Of a stretch of DNA of 64,000 nt, positions 1 through 12,790 are shown one piece after another; within the stretch, counting starts at the first letter, position 1, and every line of letters starts with the position of its first letter. The notes under the pieces were generated by a model. That model did not search any database. It was not told the origin of the DNA and saw only the letters and a list, made by a program, of their open reading frames with translations. A program made the position numbers and the translations under genes. The stretch lies in assembly GCA_013397455.1 (NCBI GenBank), contig VYZB01000168.1, forward strand, positions 1,020,839 to 1,084,838. Direction: 5' to 3'. Source of the stretch: Crotophaga sulcirostris. Its lineage: Eukaryota; Chordata; Aves; Cuculiformes; Crotophagidae.

Positions 1-1070
1 GAAACGTTTCTCCTTTTCTCTAGCAATTTTGCCAGTCACTGCTGGGACTTTAGTGGGAATCCTTGGAAGCAGATTTCTTCTACATCCTTTCCATATCACT
101 CTCCAATGACCAACTTTGCTCAGTCCAATATGCCCAACTGTAATAGGATGCAGTCGAAAATTGGTCAACACTTACAAAGTCCTTTCTCTTTTATCTCCCC
201 TTGCTCTTCATCTGCTCCCTTTCCAGGCCTTGTTCTTTCTTAAACAACTTGCGTAGCATGAGTTAACCAGGTATCACCTCAGAAAACTGTCCTCTTTTGC
301 CATGTGTCTGAATAAGCATCGGATTTGCAGTTATTTGTTTAGCCACTGAGCTGACCGAATTAGACTAACTCAACACATGCAGTGAGGGGAGGAGGACATG
401 AGGAGGAAGGACCCTTCTAGCAGAAAAAGGAAAGATGCTGGGGAAGTGCTGTTGTCATGGTAATTAACCCTGCTTTGGAAATGGTGTCCTTCCTTCCCCC
501 AGAAAATCTGCTAGGTAATTCCCCTTTCCTCTCCATCATGTGCACTGCAGAACTGGGACAGAGCTGCACGGGATCAAAGCTGAGTTACAGAGCTCAGGAG
601 GTTGTGACAGTTGCATTTGTGTGAGGGGAGATGTGTGGGAGAACTTCCTTCTGCTAAATTCAGTGACACACTGTTAACAAGACAATACAACAGCCATGGT
701 TGGTTGCTGTTTTCTCTCTTACCCCCCCCCCCTTTTTTTTACAGCCCAATGAGACCTTTCATTATATTTCAAACATGTTTCCTTTAAAGTTGTTGTGAAG
801 ATTCCCTCCTACTGCTTCCACTGCTCTTCCTCTTCTTTCACTGCAGCTGATAAGCATCTCACTGTCAGGTTCTGTTTTATACACGCAATGCACAGCATGG
901 GGTTGTGGCAAAACAGCTTGCTCTTCTCCCTCAGAGATGTCATCTCACAAGAAGTCCGCTCTTACCAAGCCAACTAGTCTCCCTCATCTCTAATTTCAAG
1001 GAAATTTAGTATGTTCTTCACCCACAGAGTTGGAGAATAGGTCAATAACATTTCCAAGACAGATTTTCTG
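1..1070. other. Non-coding DNA, no gene recognised
   Basis: I see no exon, RNA gene or repeat family here. The longest forward frame (795-977, 60 codons) begins at GTG and resembles nothing known. The only local structure is a run of 11 C followed by 8 T at 722-740, a simple polypyrimidine slippage tract that ends close to an acag acceptor-like sequence. Confidence 0.6.
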
Positions 1071-1262
1071 ATGGTGTAAATTTGTACAGCTCCACTGAAG
1101 TCAAAGAACTTACTGTCAAGAGGGTCTGAATTAAAGCATGCAAACATCAGAAAAGTTGTTATTCATATTTTATAGATAGAACAGTAGAGTTAGAAAACGG
1201 TGATTCATGTGGAATCACTGTCTTGGCCAGAAATCTCCTGCGTTATAATATGGTGACTCAAA
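1071..1262 (+). repeat. Ancient amniote interspersed repeat (L3/CR1 or MIR type), weak
   Basis: The stretch from 1071 reads like the old amniote repeat motif in which a 'ggtgtaaat' segment is followed by 'ctccactgaagtcaa' and a 'ggtctg' block. Just downstream (1155-1262) is a faint match to the 'attttacagatgaggaaactgag ... cccaggtctcctg' tail shared by MIR and L3-type elements. Divergence is high and the boundaries are estimates. The family assignment is from memory of the consensus. Confidence 0.35.
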
Positions 1263-4200
1263 TACAGAACCTCTCTGTTGTGAAGCAGCAGTGGTTGTCT
1301 TACATGCAGTGCTCTGGAAAGCCCAGAGCCTGGTCTGTTCTTCAAGAGAAAATTACCAAAAAGACCATAGGGAAACTTCCCTGCAAAAAACATCTTCAAA
1401 CTACATACTACCAGTAACAAAGACACACAAAATAAGAAGAGAATCAGCTTTACCAAGGTAACTTAATAAGATTTATCAAGAGATAACTTTGACAGTGTTC
1501 TACAATTTTGACTTGGAGCTGGTACTTTTTTCAACTCTCTGCCCATCTAATTGAAAGGTCTGGAAGCACTGTTGGAGAAACAGCACTGAATTGTGATTTT
1601 CTATTTCTGAAATAAACTCCTCTGCACAGGGGGAAAAAGCCATGAGAGCATCTCAGTGATTCCTCCTCCAACACAGGAAGGAAAAGAGTAGGCAAGTGCT
1701 TAGGTAATTGGCAAGTGGATGAATCTAATTGCAAGAAAAGCTTTACTAGATTAATCAATTTCACGTAACTTCTGATAATTCTTGAAGTAATTCTATGTAG
1801 ATAGTCAGAATGTTTTATAATCCAAACTAGTCAGGAAGTGTGGAGAGATGGAAAAGCCTTTTTCCTCACTATACTACTATTACAAAAGACACTCTTGGAA
1901 GAATCAAACAACAATTTTCCTCCTCTCTTTTTTTGGTTTGTTGAATGAAATCTGCTTCCATAAAATTTTAGCATGACAGAAAAGAATTCAAAGACCTTTG
2001 CTTATCTAATCAGACTGTAGCAGTCCTGTTATTTTCTGGGATTTTCCCAGTTTCTACAGTATTTTCCAATGGTCTTCAAACTGAAAAGTGGATCTACAGC
2101 CAGAAGTTAATTAATCATCTTATTGGCCTTAACAGTAAATAAAATTAACAGTAAGAATTCTGTTTCTCAGTGGTAACTTGTGGGAGAGACTAGTGGAGAT
2201 GGTGGCAGAACAGTGACTTTGGAGTTAGATAAAACCAGTAAGGTGCAGTCAGGTGGGAAGCATCAAATCTGCACCCTTATGAGGCAACAAAGCCAGAATG
2301 AATGTGCTCTAGGGTCTGTGAAATGACCGGTCTTTGAGAACACTGTAATTTTTGGACACTGTGACTGAGGAAGTTGTGTTTCACACCAGATTTAGGAAGG
2401 ATGATGTGTGTATGAGTAATAGCAGAAAAAGCAGGGTGAAGGTAACCAAAGCGAAGAGTTGACTAGCTTGTCTGCTGCTTGTAGACCGAAAGGTCCACAG
2501 AGGCACTAGTATTTAAAAGGACTTACAACTTCTAAATACCACTGCAGAGGGAAGTTCCTGAATTGCTATGTCTATATATAAAAAAGCAGACTCCCTCCTC
2601 CCCAGAAAGGTGCTGCATGGCTTTCTACTTTTGCAAGAGAGGAGCCATGACAAAGAGAGGGGAGATGCATACTATATAGGACTGACATCTCCCTGCTTTT
2701 AATATTACCCAGCTGAACTTACTTCATAGATTCCTCAGAGCAGTGGGAAACAGCTGATGTGGACCTTTTGGTGATGGATTCTCTTACTAAAAAATATTTC
2801 TAGGGAAAAGTCTTCAGTCTTTCAGTTTTTTTCCAATTTCTTTTTTCACTAATTTTCCATTGTCCCATCTTTCCCCTTGAAAAAAAAATTAGTTATTTCG
2901 ATTTCTTTAATGTTAGCAGATACCATGATCCTTGAAACAGGAAAAAAAGACCCAGTTAAACTACTGGATCTCCCAAGATGTAATTCCTCTTAGCCAAATT
3001 CAATAGAAACCCCTGCCACTTTTTCATCACCCTGTAGCCTACCATACTCTGCTGTAGAACACAAGAAGATAGGGAATGGAATTGATGTTTAAGGGGGGCA
3101 TCTGGAGGGTCAGCCTCCTAGGTGTTGTGTCTGCTTCCGTCACTAACATGGCAAAAGCTCAGACACCTCCATAGACCTTCTGAGGTCTGAAATCATCAAA
3201 TGTAAGGCCCCTAGGTGCCCTGTGAGTGTTAAACCATGAATAAAGGCATTTAGGCCATGTCTCTGATACCACCTCTAGGCAGCTCTATCTTCCCCAGTTC
3301 TGAAAGGAGACTAAAATATATACTCCCGAAGGGCTACAGAGCTCTTAAGGGGCTTTGGAGGAAGTGCTAAGACGTCTCAGAAGTCAGCTTCCTTCCCTTT
3401 GCTTACAGTCTCTAGGAGTAAAATTCCCTCTTGCAAAAAGAGTGGTCAAAGCAAAAATTTTAAAGGCCTTAATTTGAGCTAGATACTTCTCAGCAAATGC
3501 TATTCCAGATGCCAAAGGCCAGCTACAAACTCCACAGCAAGAGCTGAAATCAATTTGCAGCCAAAGTAAAAAGACCTAGATATCCATCCCTGGTTCCTTC
3601 ACTTTCCAGCAAAGCCATGAAATGAGCTGCTGCCTTTGGTTACATGGTTAATTTCAGAAATGAAAAGAACAGTTGCAATAACAGCATTGCTGGCTACATG
3701 GTGTGGAGCTCAGGAAAGAAGATGCCGGCAGCCTTTGCAATCCAAGCTGCCATATAATCTCTCGGAAACAATTTCCTTCCATTTTTTTTAAGAAAACAGA
3801 ATAGAGCTACTTCTAGGGAAGAAATTCAATCTTTAAAACATATATTCAGGTGTGTGAGGAAAGCCCCAGTTAAACAAGAGTGAATATTGCTAAGGGCCAA
3901 AGAAAGAGGTCAGAGATTATAAAAACTATGCAAAATCTGAGGGACTCAGAGAAGGGGGAAAAAGGTAGTAATTAAAAGTGTCTACAGAAGAAGAGAAAAC
4001 CTTTTTTTTCCTGCAAAATTAAAAATATTTCCTATTATGACATAAATAAAAATTCCCCTCATTGTATCTGGAAGATGGACATTTTGGGTTTTTCTCTCTC
4101 TCAGATTCAGAACAGAACAGAAAAAAGAAACTTTGTTTTCACAGTTGACTAGAGCAGTCCAAATCCTCTAACTGTGCTAAATCCAGCAAGACCAAAGCCT

Positions 4201-5050
4201 GATCACCAGTGCCACATCTGCCATTTGACACAGGCGTCTCAGAGACCTCAAACACCAGGAGTCTGCTCTCCTGCTAAGTGAACTGTTACATATCATGTTT
4301 GTTGTCTGTGCCACTGCTCTGTCACTTTAAGCTGAAAAGGGCTGGACTCCTATACTTTAACGAGGGAGGTTAAAGTTTGGGGGATGTTTTGGTATGTGGT
4401 TTTTTTTTTTTCGTTTTTGCTGAGCCAGAACTTTCTGGATGACAGGTTTAAAACAAGTAAAGAAGCAACACAACTGACATTTAGGAAGATATTACTCTTA
4501 GGCATCTGATATTCCTCCAAGGTGAGTTCATTCCTGTGCTGAGCACCGGAAGTAACTCGTATATCAAGGACATTTCCTGTCAATTCGGACATGAGCAGGG
4601 CATGACAGGTGGATTGCACCAGGTATCGTTTTTTGCACCAAGGTTGAATGTACCCACATTGCTGCTCAGGTTGGAAAAATAATACCCACCATGTCCCCTT
4701 GGCATATTTTATACCCTGAAAAGTGACTGTTGTCCAATGCCATTATATTTCTTCAAAAATAAAGAAATGATTTTCCCCATTTGGTTTTCCAGAGGCTGCA
4801 TTTTGTCCCAGTATTGCTTAACCTCATTTTCCCTTTCATGATTGTTCCTTGATCTACCTACAGGTAATTACAATTCAGCTGGAACTTTGTATCTCAACAG
4901 CTTTTGAGACCTGAAATCCTGCCTGCCCAACATGGAAACAAGATAAAACACAAAATATAGAAGCTGCTCGAGTTGACTCTGTGGTCTTACTGTGTCCAAG
5001 GAAATCTTGCTCTTTAGTGTATTAACATCAAAATATGTCTGTGGTGAAGC
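1263..5050. other. Non-coding DNA, no gene recognised
   Basis: Single-copy-looking AT-rich sequence. Frames such as 1531-1764 (minus) and 4350-4619 (minus) are short and match no family I know. There is a 12-T run at 4400-4411. I see no repeat boundary, RNA gene or regulatory signature. Confidence 0.55.
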
Positions 5051-5148
5051 ATTGCCTCATTTTATAAATATGAACCAAGAACAAAGAAGAAGTAAGATCA
5101 GATTTCTTTAATCTCAGGTTGATGCCTTAACTGCAAAACAATCTAACC
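5051..5148 (+). repeat. Ancient MIR/L3-type repeat tail, weak
   Basis: The order 'cctcattttataaatatgaa', an 'aaag..gaagtaag' segment, then 'gccttaactgcaaaacaatc' follows the order of the MIR/L3 tail (ccccattttacagatg..., aagtgacttgcc..., gccttaaccacaagacc). The copy is very diverged and no flanking duplication is visible. A chance resemblance cannot be excluded. Confidence 0.3.
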
Positions 5149-7165
5149 CCCATGGGAGTTCTGGAATTTCTACAGAGGAAAGTTCTTGGAACTTGGTTAT
5201 AGAGTACTAAGCCTCTAAATTAGGTAAGCTGTGATTCAAACACATGGCAAAACAGAGACAGGAACTCATCCAACCTTGTTCTCCGTTGCTAGTAGAAATA
5301 CTGATTCAGGAGAAGACAAAAGAAATATATATATATATTTATCTCTCCACTGCCTCAGTCATCCATGGAATGATAAATCTCAATACATAGAGCTAAAGGA
5401 TGGATCCTCTGCTATGAATATTTCTCAGACTGGAAGATGAAAAACCGTAGCTCTTTAAAGGCTAGCCCAGTAAAAAGACAGTCCCGACAATCCTCCATGT
5501 TTAAAAAGTCCATATTCAAGTCAAACTCTAGTATGAATTATATACAGCATAATTCTGGCTAGAGGTTAAATTGATTCATAATGATTTGTGCCTCTTTGCT
5601 ACCTGGTAACATTTCATTAGACACACAGATGTCCTAATAACACTTTGGTTTGGCTGTAGCTTCACTTTTAACCAATCTTATTCCAGTATTTTTGCTGGTG
5701 AATGGGGATGGTTGAGTTTTATTTTTTTTTGTTGCATGTGGAAAGCATTAACTAACTTCTTTACTTGGTCCCACCAACCTCCCTTGCACTCTTAGTTCCC
5801 TCTACATAATCCATTAACTACAGCTTCTTCTTACAAGGGGACAACAACCCTGTGGCTTATATTGGTTATCTCTCCTTCTCCCCACTTGAAATGTTAAGCA
5901 ATTACCCCCAGCCCTAAGTAGGCTACGTCAGCAGCATCACAGCAAGAAAACTTACTCATGACTAGAAAAGCTTGAAATCCTACATGCAATAGATGCTACT
6001 CCAATTCCTACTCCATTTGTCCTTGGGATGATCGGCTGCTTGTTTAGAAATGCTATCAGAAATGAAACTGAGCGAGACAGTTTTCCAAAAATCTAGAGAC
6101 TCAAGAGTCCCAAAGAACTGACAGAGTTGGACCATGGTTTACACCAATGTCCAAGAAGCTTCGGAATGTTACAGCCATGCTATGCCATGAACTTCTTTTA
6201 TATTTATACTGGTCAGTGCTATCCATGCTGCAAGCACTGACATGTGATCAGATATCTCACCTGAACTTTCCACCTGGAAAAGAAGACTTTCCAACCCTCC
6301 TCATTAAATTCGAAAGCTCTTTAAAACTGTTCCCAACTCATTCTAGACGTCTGAGGAGAGCTTACTGTACTGGGTATATTCTCTTCAAGCCACAACATTA
6401 CAAGTGTGAATCAGGAAACTGTCAAAAACATACACATACATTTGAAACAAACAGAAATAAATACTCCTTTTGGGGATGATTTATACCATAATATGAAATT
6501 GTGAACAATGAAAATAAAATCCCATGCCAATGGTTCTGAAAGGTTTTGAAGGAAAACACCAGGGGTAAGGGATGAGAAATACATCCCTGCTCTCTTGCAT
6601 TATTAGTTTCTAGAGCTAGCTCCCTTTTTTTTTTTCCTACTGGAGGAGTGGGAGGGGGAAAGAGACAGGGGAGAAAAAGGTACTATAAAGTGAGAATTTA
6701 ACCCCATCAGGACCTCTTTATAATGCTCGCACAGCAAACTATGTGGCAGCAGTAATAAAAATAATGAAAGATTTTGTCTCTCTGTTGAAATGACATACTA
6801 TTTTTTATAAGCATTTCATTGAAAAATTGTTCCAACAAAAGAAAAGGAAAAGACACCTCAACAAGGTTCACAACACTTCCATCCCCAAAACTTTCCTCTT
6901 TTATTAAAAAAAAGAACTGTTAAAAATTTGCCTTGTGGCGTTGTTTCAATGCCTTCCAAAAGTGATGGTGATGATATATTTAAAATTTTTCTTCACTCTG
7001 CCACTTTCTGTACAAAACTTCCCATTCTGTTCCCCAACTGAGAGTAAAGGCATTGCCTTTGACAGGATGACTCTGGATTGGGACCAGTATTTGCAAGGCC
7101 TGAATGTGATTCAATAAATTTTCAAGTGCTTTAAATTTGAGGACAACATCTCACCTTGGCCAATA
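5149..7165. other. Non-coding DNA with small simple repeats
   Basis: No gene is recognised. An (AT)7 microsatellite lies at 5325-5338 and an 11-T run at 6625-6635. The forward frame 6147-6479 (110 codons) has no recognisable domain and is within the length expected by chance in AT-rich DNA. Confidence 0.55.
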
Positions 7166-7220
7166 TTTCTGAGTTTTTTTCCCTTCTTCCCTCCTCCCCC
7201 TTCTTTTCCTTTTAATACAG
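7166..7220 (+). other. Long pyrimidine tract ending in an acceptor-like CAG
   Basis: About 45 nearly uninterrupted C/T bases end in 'aatacag' with AG at 7219-7220. This has the form of a strong vertebrate 3' splice acceptor, but the sequence that follows has no long open frame and no clear donor nearby. It may be a cryptic acceptor, a non-coding RNA exon boundary, or just a simple polypyrimidine tract. Confidence 0.35.
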
Positions 7221-7559
7221 TTAATCTCTTCCTGAGTTTTGCTACAATAAACTCTCTAGATTAGTATTATTAATAAAACCCTACTATCCACCCCCTCATT
7301 CAATTAATCTATGCATCCTTTTTTTTGTGTGAAGGTGTCTGGTGTCAACTTTGATGATTTAGTGGCCATAAAAAATAAAAATAAAATAATAAAATCACCC
7401 AATAAGCTCCTAAAAATAGGGGGAGGGGAGGGAGAAGGAGGCCCTGTGGTACAAAACTATAAAAGGTTAGATTAGACTTTAGCAGAAAAGTCTCTGTGAT
7501 AATTACTGTTATCTGCTGATCCATAAACTCTTCACACAAACTGCAACAGTAAACCAAAA
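7221..7559. other. Non-coding DNA with A-rich and G-rich runs
   Basis: A T-run (near 7320), an A-rich patch (7370-7390) and a G-rich run of the form G5-A-G4-A-G3 (about 7419-7432) occur here. No gene is seen. The G-rich run falls just short of a four-run three-tetrad quadruplex pattern on the plus strand. Confidence 0.45.
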
Positions 7560-7770
7560 AACTGACAGTTTAATAGCAATGCGCTTTGTAGCGCGGGGAC
7601 ATCTCTCCTCCTCCTTCCCACGTCTCTGTGCCTCCGAATGCTTCATTTCCTCGCAGCCCTCTGACAGGCGGAGCTGACAACCTGGATTCCTAGCAAGCAG
7701 TGAGCAGCTAGAGGTCGGCACTAATTATTGCTAAACTTTTGCAGACTCACAGCATGATCTAGTCAGAAAA
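7560..7770. promoter_or_regulatory. Candidate conserved non-coding or regulatory block
   Basis: Compared with its flanks this block is richer in CpG (a GCGC..GCGC pair near 7581-7595 and further CpGs to 7720) and free of repeats and homopolymers. It contains a homeodomain-type 'actaattattg' at about 7720-7730. Retention of CpG in otherwise CpG-poor DNA suggests constraint, a small unmethylated element or an exon of a non-coding RNA. No coding potential is evident. The call is inference from composition only. Confidence 0.3.
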
Positions 7771-10700
7771 AGAGGAGGAGGATGGGGTAAGATGGACCAT
7801 CACTCTGGTAGTTTGGAATTTTTTTTTGTGGAAGGAAGAAGGAGGATGCCAAGAAATTCTGAGAGAAAAGACCTGAGCCTGTCCAAAGTTCATGTCCAAT
7901 CAAGGGTCCACCATTCCCTGCTGACCCTCAACTAGCATGAAGTGGCACGGCTCCACCAACTCGAGCTGGTTTACATCACCAGCTGTGCATCAGTTGCCAG
8001 CATCTGTGGAGCAGTCTTTTTGTAGTTCACAGCAGGAAGGGTTCTGGCCACCACGCAGATGGAAAGGGAGAGATCCAGAAGCACAAGGAAATCTTCCTGG
8101 ACTTGGCCTTTGTGACACCAAATAAAGAACAGATTTATCAATGCCAGCTTAAGGATGCAGCTCTGGACAGGGAAATTGAACATTCTGTTTCTCATGTTTG
8201 AAAATGGTTTTATGAGTAGCAACTTAGTGCTGTTCCTGCAGATGTGGACGATGTTAGCCCCTTGCAAATACCTTGTTTCCCCTTGGTAACTGCAAGAAGC
8301 TAACCAGAAAAAGTAGGCAGAAAATATAGCTATTGAAGAATAAACTTTAAAAAGAAAGTATGGGTCAGAGTACTGCCCTATATGTAGCCATGCAAGAGGT
8401 ACTTCTAAGTTATTGATTCTATAAAACAACTAAGAGAAAACTGTAAATATGAGTTATAATTAAAGATTCTGGATCAAAACAGCAGCTAGCAAAAATCACT
8501 AAGGGCAATAGACCTCCACTTCCTTCCACTGGTCTCATCTTTGACTCAGTTCTTAGCCTGTCAGAATTTAATAAGAAACTATCAGTCATTCCTAAATATT
8601 TTGAACCACAAAGTAAAATTCAAGAGAGATTCACACCCAGTTTCTCATGTCCTATAAGAATAGTGAAAACTCCCCCTGAAAACATCTTGTTCTCTGTTTT
8701 ACGGTATTGGGTTTATTGACTCATTTTCTATAGAACACTTAAAATTTGATAACATCCCACTCAGTTCAAAGGGAATTTATTCTGAACAACAACTTCTGCA
8801 ACACTTTTATTTCAAATACCATTATATGACCCAAACAAACCAGCCAATAAATTTTTAAGCCAATAACAACTGGGACAAAACCATCCCAGCAACCAGAAAC
8901 AAGAAAAAACATAAAACTGGCTTAACAAAATTAAAATTAATTAACAACATTAACAAAAAAATAATTCACCAATTCCTAAAGATCCACAGACTCTAGGAAT
9001 ACAAGAAGATACGATTTTTAATCTGACTTCATATTAAAAACATTATTATAGAATCTTACACAGCATTTTCTGCATCAGGTCATTCTATTTTATGTAAGAA
9101 GTTAAAAACCATCCAATTTTCATGTGAACATCTTCCACAAGATCCTTCCTTTTCCCAGAGAAAATGCCCAGCAGCATCCATTTTTGTATATATTTTCCTT
9201 TTGTTTTTAGTCTAATCACAACCTGCAACTCCACAATCATGTTACATAAACTGAATGTGTACCTAAATCTCTTTTTTTCATGTGGTAGCAATACTCAGGC
9301 AAACACATATGCTCAAAATTTGTAGAAACAGGTGCCCAGGAACAAAGTTCTGAGATCAGAAAACACAGTTCTTGTTCTTCCAGGAAGCCATTATCTTGAC
9401 CAGCAGGCTTTCCTGCATAAATTGCATATATTACCACTTTGATTGAGAGTGTCAGTAAACTGAAAGTGAGAATGCATTTGAAACAGGCAAAAGATTTTTG
9501 TTTATCTTTTAACTACACTGCATAATTACCTGGTGTAACAAATTACCACAAGGTTCTACGAAAGCCAAGACCTTATCATAATTCTAAATAGGATTAGACA
9601 TTTATATGCATAATGAGAACATCCAAAGTTGCACTGTTTTGGCTAAGAAGTGCTAGGGAAATAACCCTCATGCTTCTAGGCATGTCAACCACATTCGAAC
9701 AAAGTTGAGAAGAAACTCAGTGTATTCTGTACTTATTCTTTATGAGGACTTCAACATTTGTTCATTAACACCCAAAGCTGAGCTTTATCTGGAGGTAGAA
9801 ACAGACCCTTCGTTCTGTCAAACAGTTCTAGTAACATTCAATTACACAAGTATAATTTTCAAGTCACTGGTGAACAAACAAGGTCCTATCCGCATTTGTA
9901 TTAATCTTTTTCACTTACTATTGTGCGTAACAGATATGCATACTGTCTACAGCAAGACGAGAGAGGAAACTTGCATGTATACACATCTATAAGATTGAAT
10001 TGAGTATGACCGAAGAAAAATCTTTAGAATGTATTGAAACACTCATAGATATTTATCCATGAAATTAAAATAGTATCAGATAGATTATATGTCCTCCCAG
10101 ACTTTTTTCTATAAAGTCCTGATGATTTCATTCCTATTGAGTTTTGTAGGACTTTGCCATAAGAAACTGATATGTCAAGAGTACTGTTGAATTTGTCTCA
10201 TTGTGCCTGTGGTAGGCAAATGGTATCTTTTCATCAATGACCGATAATTTGATTAAAGAACTATTCTGAAAAATTAAGCAATGCAAAGATATGAAGGCTG
10301 CAATATGCTGACAACCGTCTAAGACTTTACACTGGGCTTTCTTGCTGATTCAGGCACCTTCTCTTCTTTGAAGATGCCACTAGGCTTATGTGTCCACTTC
10401 TGATTCTGTTAACAAGATAAATCATCCATTGCAATCAAGCAAGATATGTGCTTTTAGACAGGAAGATCCTAGATAACCAGTAGATTACAGGGCTACTGAC
10501 AGATATATGTCCATTATATAGGACAAATGACCATTCTCCCCATAAGCGTTGCTCTCTGCTATGTTGCTTTAAATATCTCATGTAGAAGGCTCCCACTAAC
10601 GTTTTTTCTATCCATACTAATTCCATAATACTCATTAGCATAAATTCTTGTCTTTTCTGCTTGAGTCTCCTAAGGCTGACTAGCTTTTTCTTCATGGTCT

Positions 10701-11561
10701 TAGGTAGGATACAGTACTGTGGGTACGTGGCTTGTCTGAGATTAGTGCACCTTGCAACTAAGTTAACCATAGCAGACGAAGTGGGAGAAAGCAACATGGA
10801 TCAGTTTGAAATTCCACCAACTCAGTTTTGCACAGCCCCCAAGGCTGCCTTAAAAACTCTCATTATCAGTATACTACTTGATTATTTCTAAATTGTGTGG
10901 CTGTAACAAAATTGGCCTTTAAAATCACCCTCCCTTGCCTGGTTGGTACCCTACAATGCACACAAACCCTGAATGCAAAAGTGAAATTCATCTCTGCCCT
11001 CACCGTGAAATTTCCATCATGGTAAAGTCTCATTAGTCCAGACTGAGTTGAACACAACAGCACCCTGCAACCATCAGATCCCACTCAGAGATGAAGCAAA
11101 AAAATCAGGGGAGGGGGGAGTGGGGGGTTAAAAATATCTCAGAACCTCAGCCTCTCTCTTGGGTAACTTTCAATCCCATTTATTTATTTATTAATTAAAA
11201 TAATTTAAGCTACAGAAACAATCTCTGGAGATGCAGACTATCATTTAGACTTATTTATTTTTTTCTTCTCCCTGCTTGCTTGGAATGGTCTCTGTATGCC
11301 TCCTGAGGGAAGACATGGCAGTAGCGAAGCTAGAGGAAATTTTCAGGTTTTTGTTAGGCTATGAAAGACCCACAAGAGAAAGTCTGTTCTTTTCAACTTT
11401 TCTATCTGACCACAGCCTATGAATTAAGCCTTGAAATCACTAGCAAAATAGCTACAGCTTCTCTGAAAACAAAATTATAGTCAGGGCCCTCAGCTCCGAA
11501 GATGGTCTCATAAGCAAGAGATAAACTCTGTCCACCTTCTGCTGCCCCTTGAAAAACAATC
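7771..11561. other. Non-coding DNA, no gene recognised
   Basis: No gene is recognised. The minus-strand frame 7971-8429 (152 codons) is long for the window but shows no domain, signal peptide or family resemblance, and I treat it as a chance frame. The same holds for 10435-10797 (minus, 120 codons). A G-rich run of three blocks lies at 11108-11127. The remainder is ordinary AT-rich sequence. Confidence 0.5.
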
Positions 11562-11640
11562 TTGAGGCATTAGGGTAGTGGAAAGAGGTCTTGACTGAGA
11601 AATAAAACAGAAAATATAACACTCAGGTTCAAAATACAGT
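11562..11640 (-). repeat. Ancient MIR/L3-type repeat, minus orientation
   Basis: The plus strand reads 'ggcattagggtagtgg', 'aaagaggtcttgactgaga', then 'cactcaggttcaaaat'. These segments match in order the reverse complement of the MIR/L3 tail (gcatggtctagtggttagagc..., gactgggagtcagg..., acctgggttc). Both ends fade into flanking DNA. Identity by eye is moderate. Confidence 0.45.
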
Positions 11641-12329
11641 GCGACTGAGATAGAGTTGGTCCAGCAGCCAGTGACAGCAGAAACGAAGGAGCCAATAAAA
11701 AGCCAAAGTAGTGCAGTAAATGGCTTCATACATTTAGTTTGCAGCTTCCTAATTCAAAGCTATGACCCTTCTCCATGCTAGCAAAAAAAGGAAGGAAAAC
11801 GCTGAAAGAATAGTTTTGATTTGGATGTTGTAGTCACGTGACCCAAAACTGCATCTAGCTCTGCCTCAAGTTATCAGCAAGTCTCCAAGTCTGATATCCT
11901 GGGGAAAGTGTGAGGTCTGGAAAGGACAGGAGAATACTGTTTCAGTGAAAAGGCGCTGAACTCATTTCGGGGTGAATGTCAGTATGTGTGCGTGTGCACA
12001 AGAAGAGGTGGACTGGGTACTGAATCAATTCCTGGTGTATTCTTACTGGGAAATCGAGGCATGGGAATATGTGCAGCTACTGGTCTGAAATCACCAAGAA
12101 ACAAGAAACACCACCAGGAACCCACCCCCTCTCTCTAACTCTGTTCAGTGCCTGAACTCCAACACCCTTCCCCTCCCCCCGTCCCTTTCTTCAATCAGGA
12201 CACATCTTTATCCCTTCCTGACAACGATTTTTTTCCAGTTTAACTCCATTCAGCTATGTTGAAACATTTTCCAGCCACAGAGATTGCTGTACTTCTCCAG
12301 CAAAAAGCTCTGCAACGTCAAAGTACTCT
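11641..12329. other. Non-coding DNA, pyrimidine-rich toward its end
   Basis: No gene is recognised. From about 12120 the plus strand becomes C/T-rich, with a C-run cluster at about 12165-12185. No repeat family is recognised. Confidence 0.5.
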
Positions 12330-12398
12330 ATAAACTCTTCCCTCTGTCTCCATCTCTTTCTTGTTTTTTCTTTCCTCCTCTTTTTTTCCCCTCTACAG
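12330..12398 (+). other. Very strong polypyrimidine tract with terminal CAG (acceptor-like)
   Basis: About 65 bases are mostly C and T and end in 'ctctacag' with AG at 12397-12398. By the usual criteria of pyrimidine length plus YAG this is among the strongest acceptor-like sequences in the window, and it directly precedes the repeat-free block at 12400-12790. I found no matching donor that defines a coding exon, so an unannotated non-coding RNA exon or a fortuitous tract are both possible. Confidence 0.35.
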
Positions 12399-12790
12399 CC
12401 CCTCACATTATTCATCATAATCATAAAACATTCATTTGTGCTTCTGACCAATTGGAAGGCCCTCGCGGGAGGCCATAAAGGGGGGGTGTCAGGGTTATAA
12501 TGAATGTAAATGCCAGGTGTTTAAGCTGGATAATGTGCAATTTGCAACTCAAGCAATCTGCACAATAAGCAAACCTAACGTTATGGTACCTGATAGGGGC
12601 ACGATGGCCATTCAGAGAGAATGAAACATTTTACGACCTCTATGTTGCCCTGATCTCATGATCTAATAATAGTCCAGACAAAATTAGTTCCTGCTATAAT
12701 GTCTTTGAATGTCTGGGGGGAGGTGGATGGGGAGGAAGGATTGCAAGGAGTTGGAGAGTGGGATGAAAATTATATCAGGTGGCTGAGCTG
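12399..12790. promoter_or_regulatory. Candidate conserved non-coding or regulatory block
   Basis: This block lacks homopolymers and repeats. It carries a palindromic CCAATTGG (12448-12455), a CpG-containing near-palindrome (gccctcgcgggaggc, about 12460-12474), a CDX/posterior-HOX-like CCATAAAG (12472-12479), an E-box/T-box-like CAGGTGTT (about 12514-12521) and a forkhead-like AAGCAAAC (about 12567-12574). Dense, varied motifs without decay are typical of distal developmental enhancers, but conservation was not tested. Confidence 0.35.

Noticed and set aside
5325..5338. (AT)7 as a regulatory element
   Set aside because: A short simple repeat with no supporting context.
7971..8429. 152-codon minus-strand frame
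   Set aside because: No domain, no splice or promoter context, and within the length expected for the best chance frames of 64 kb of AT-rich DNA on six frames.
11108..11127. G-quadruplex on the plus strand
   Set aside because: Only three G-runs are available without a loop to split the runs of six, so it does not meet the four-run three-tetrad pattern.
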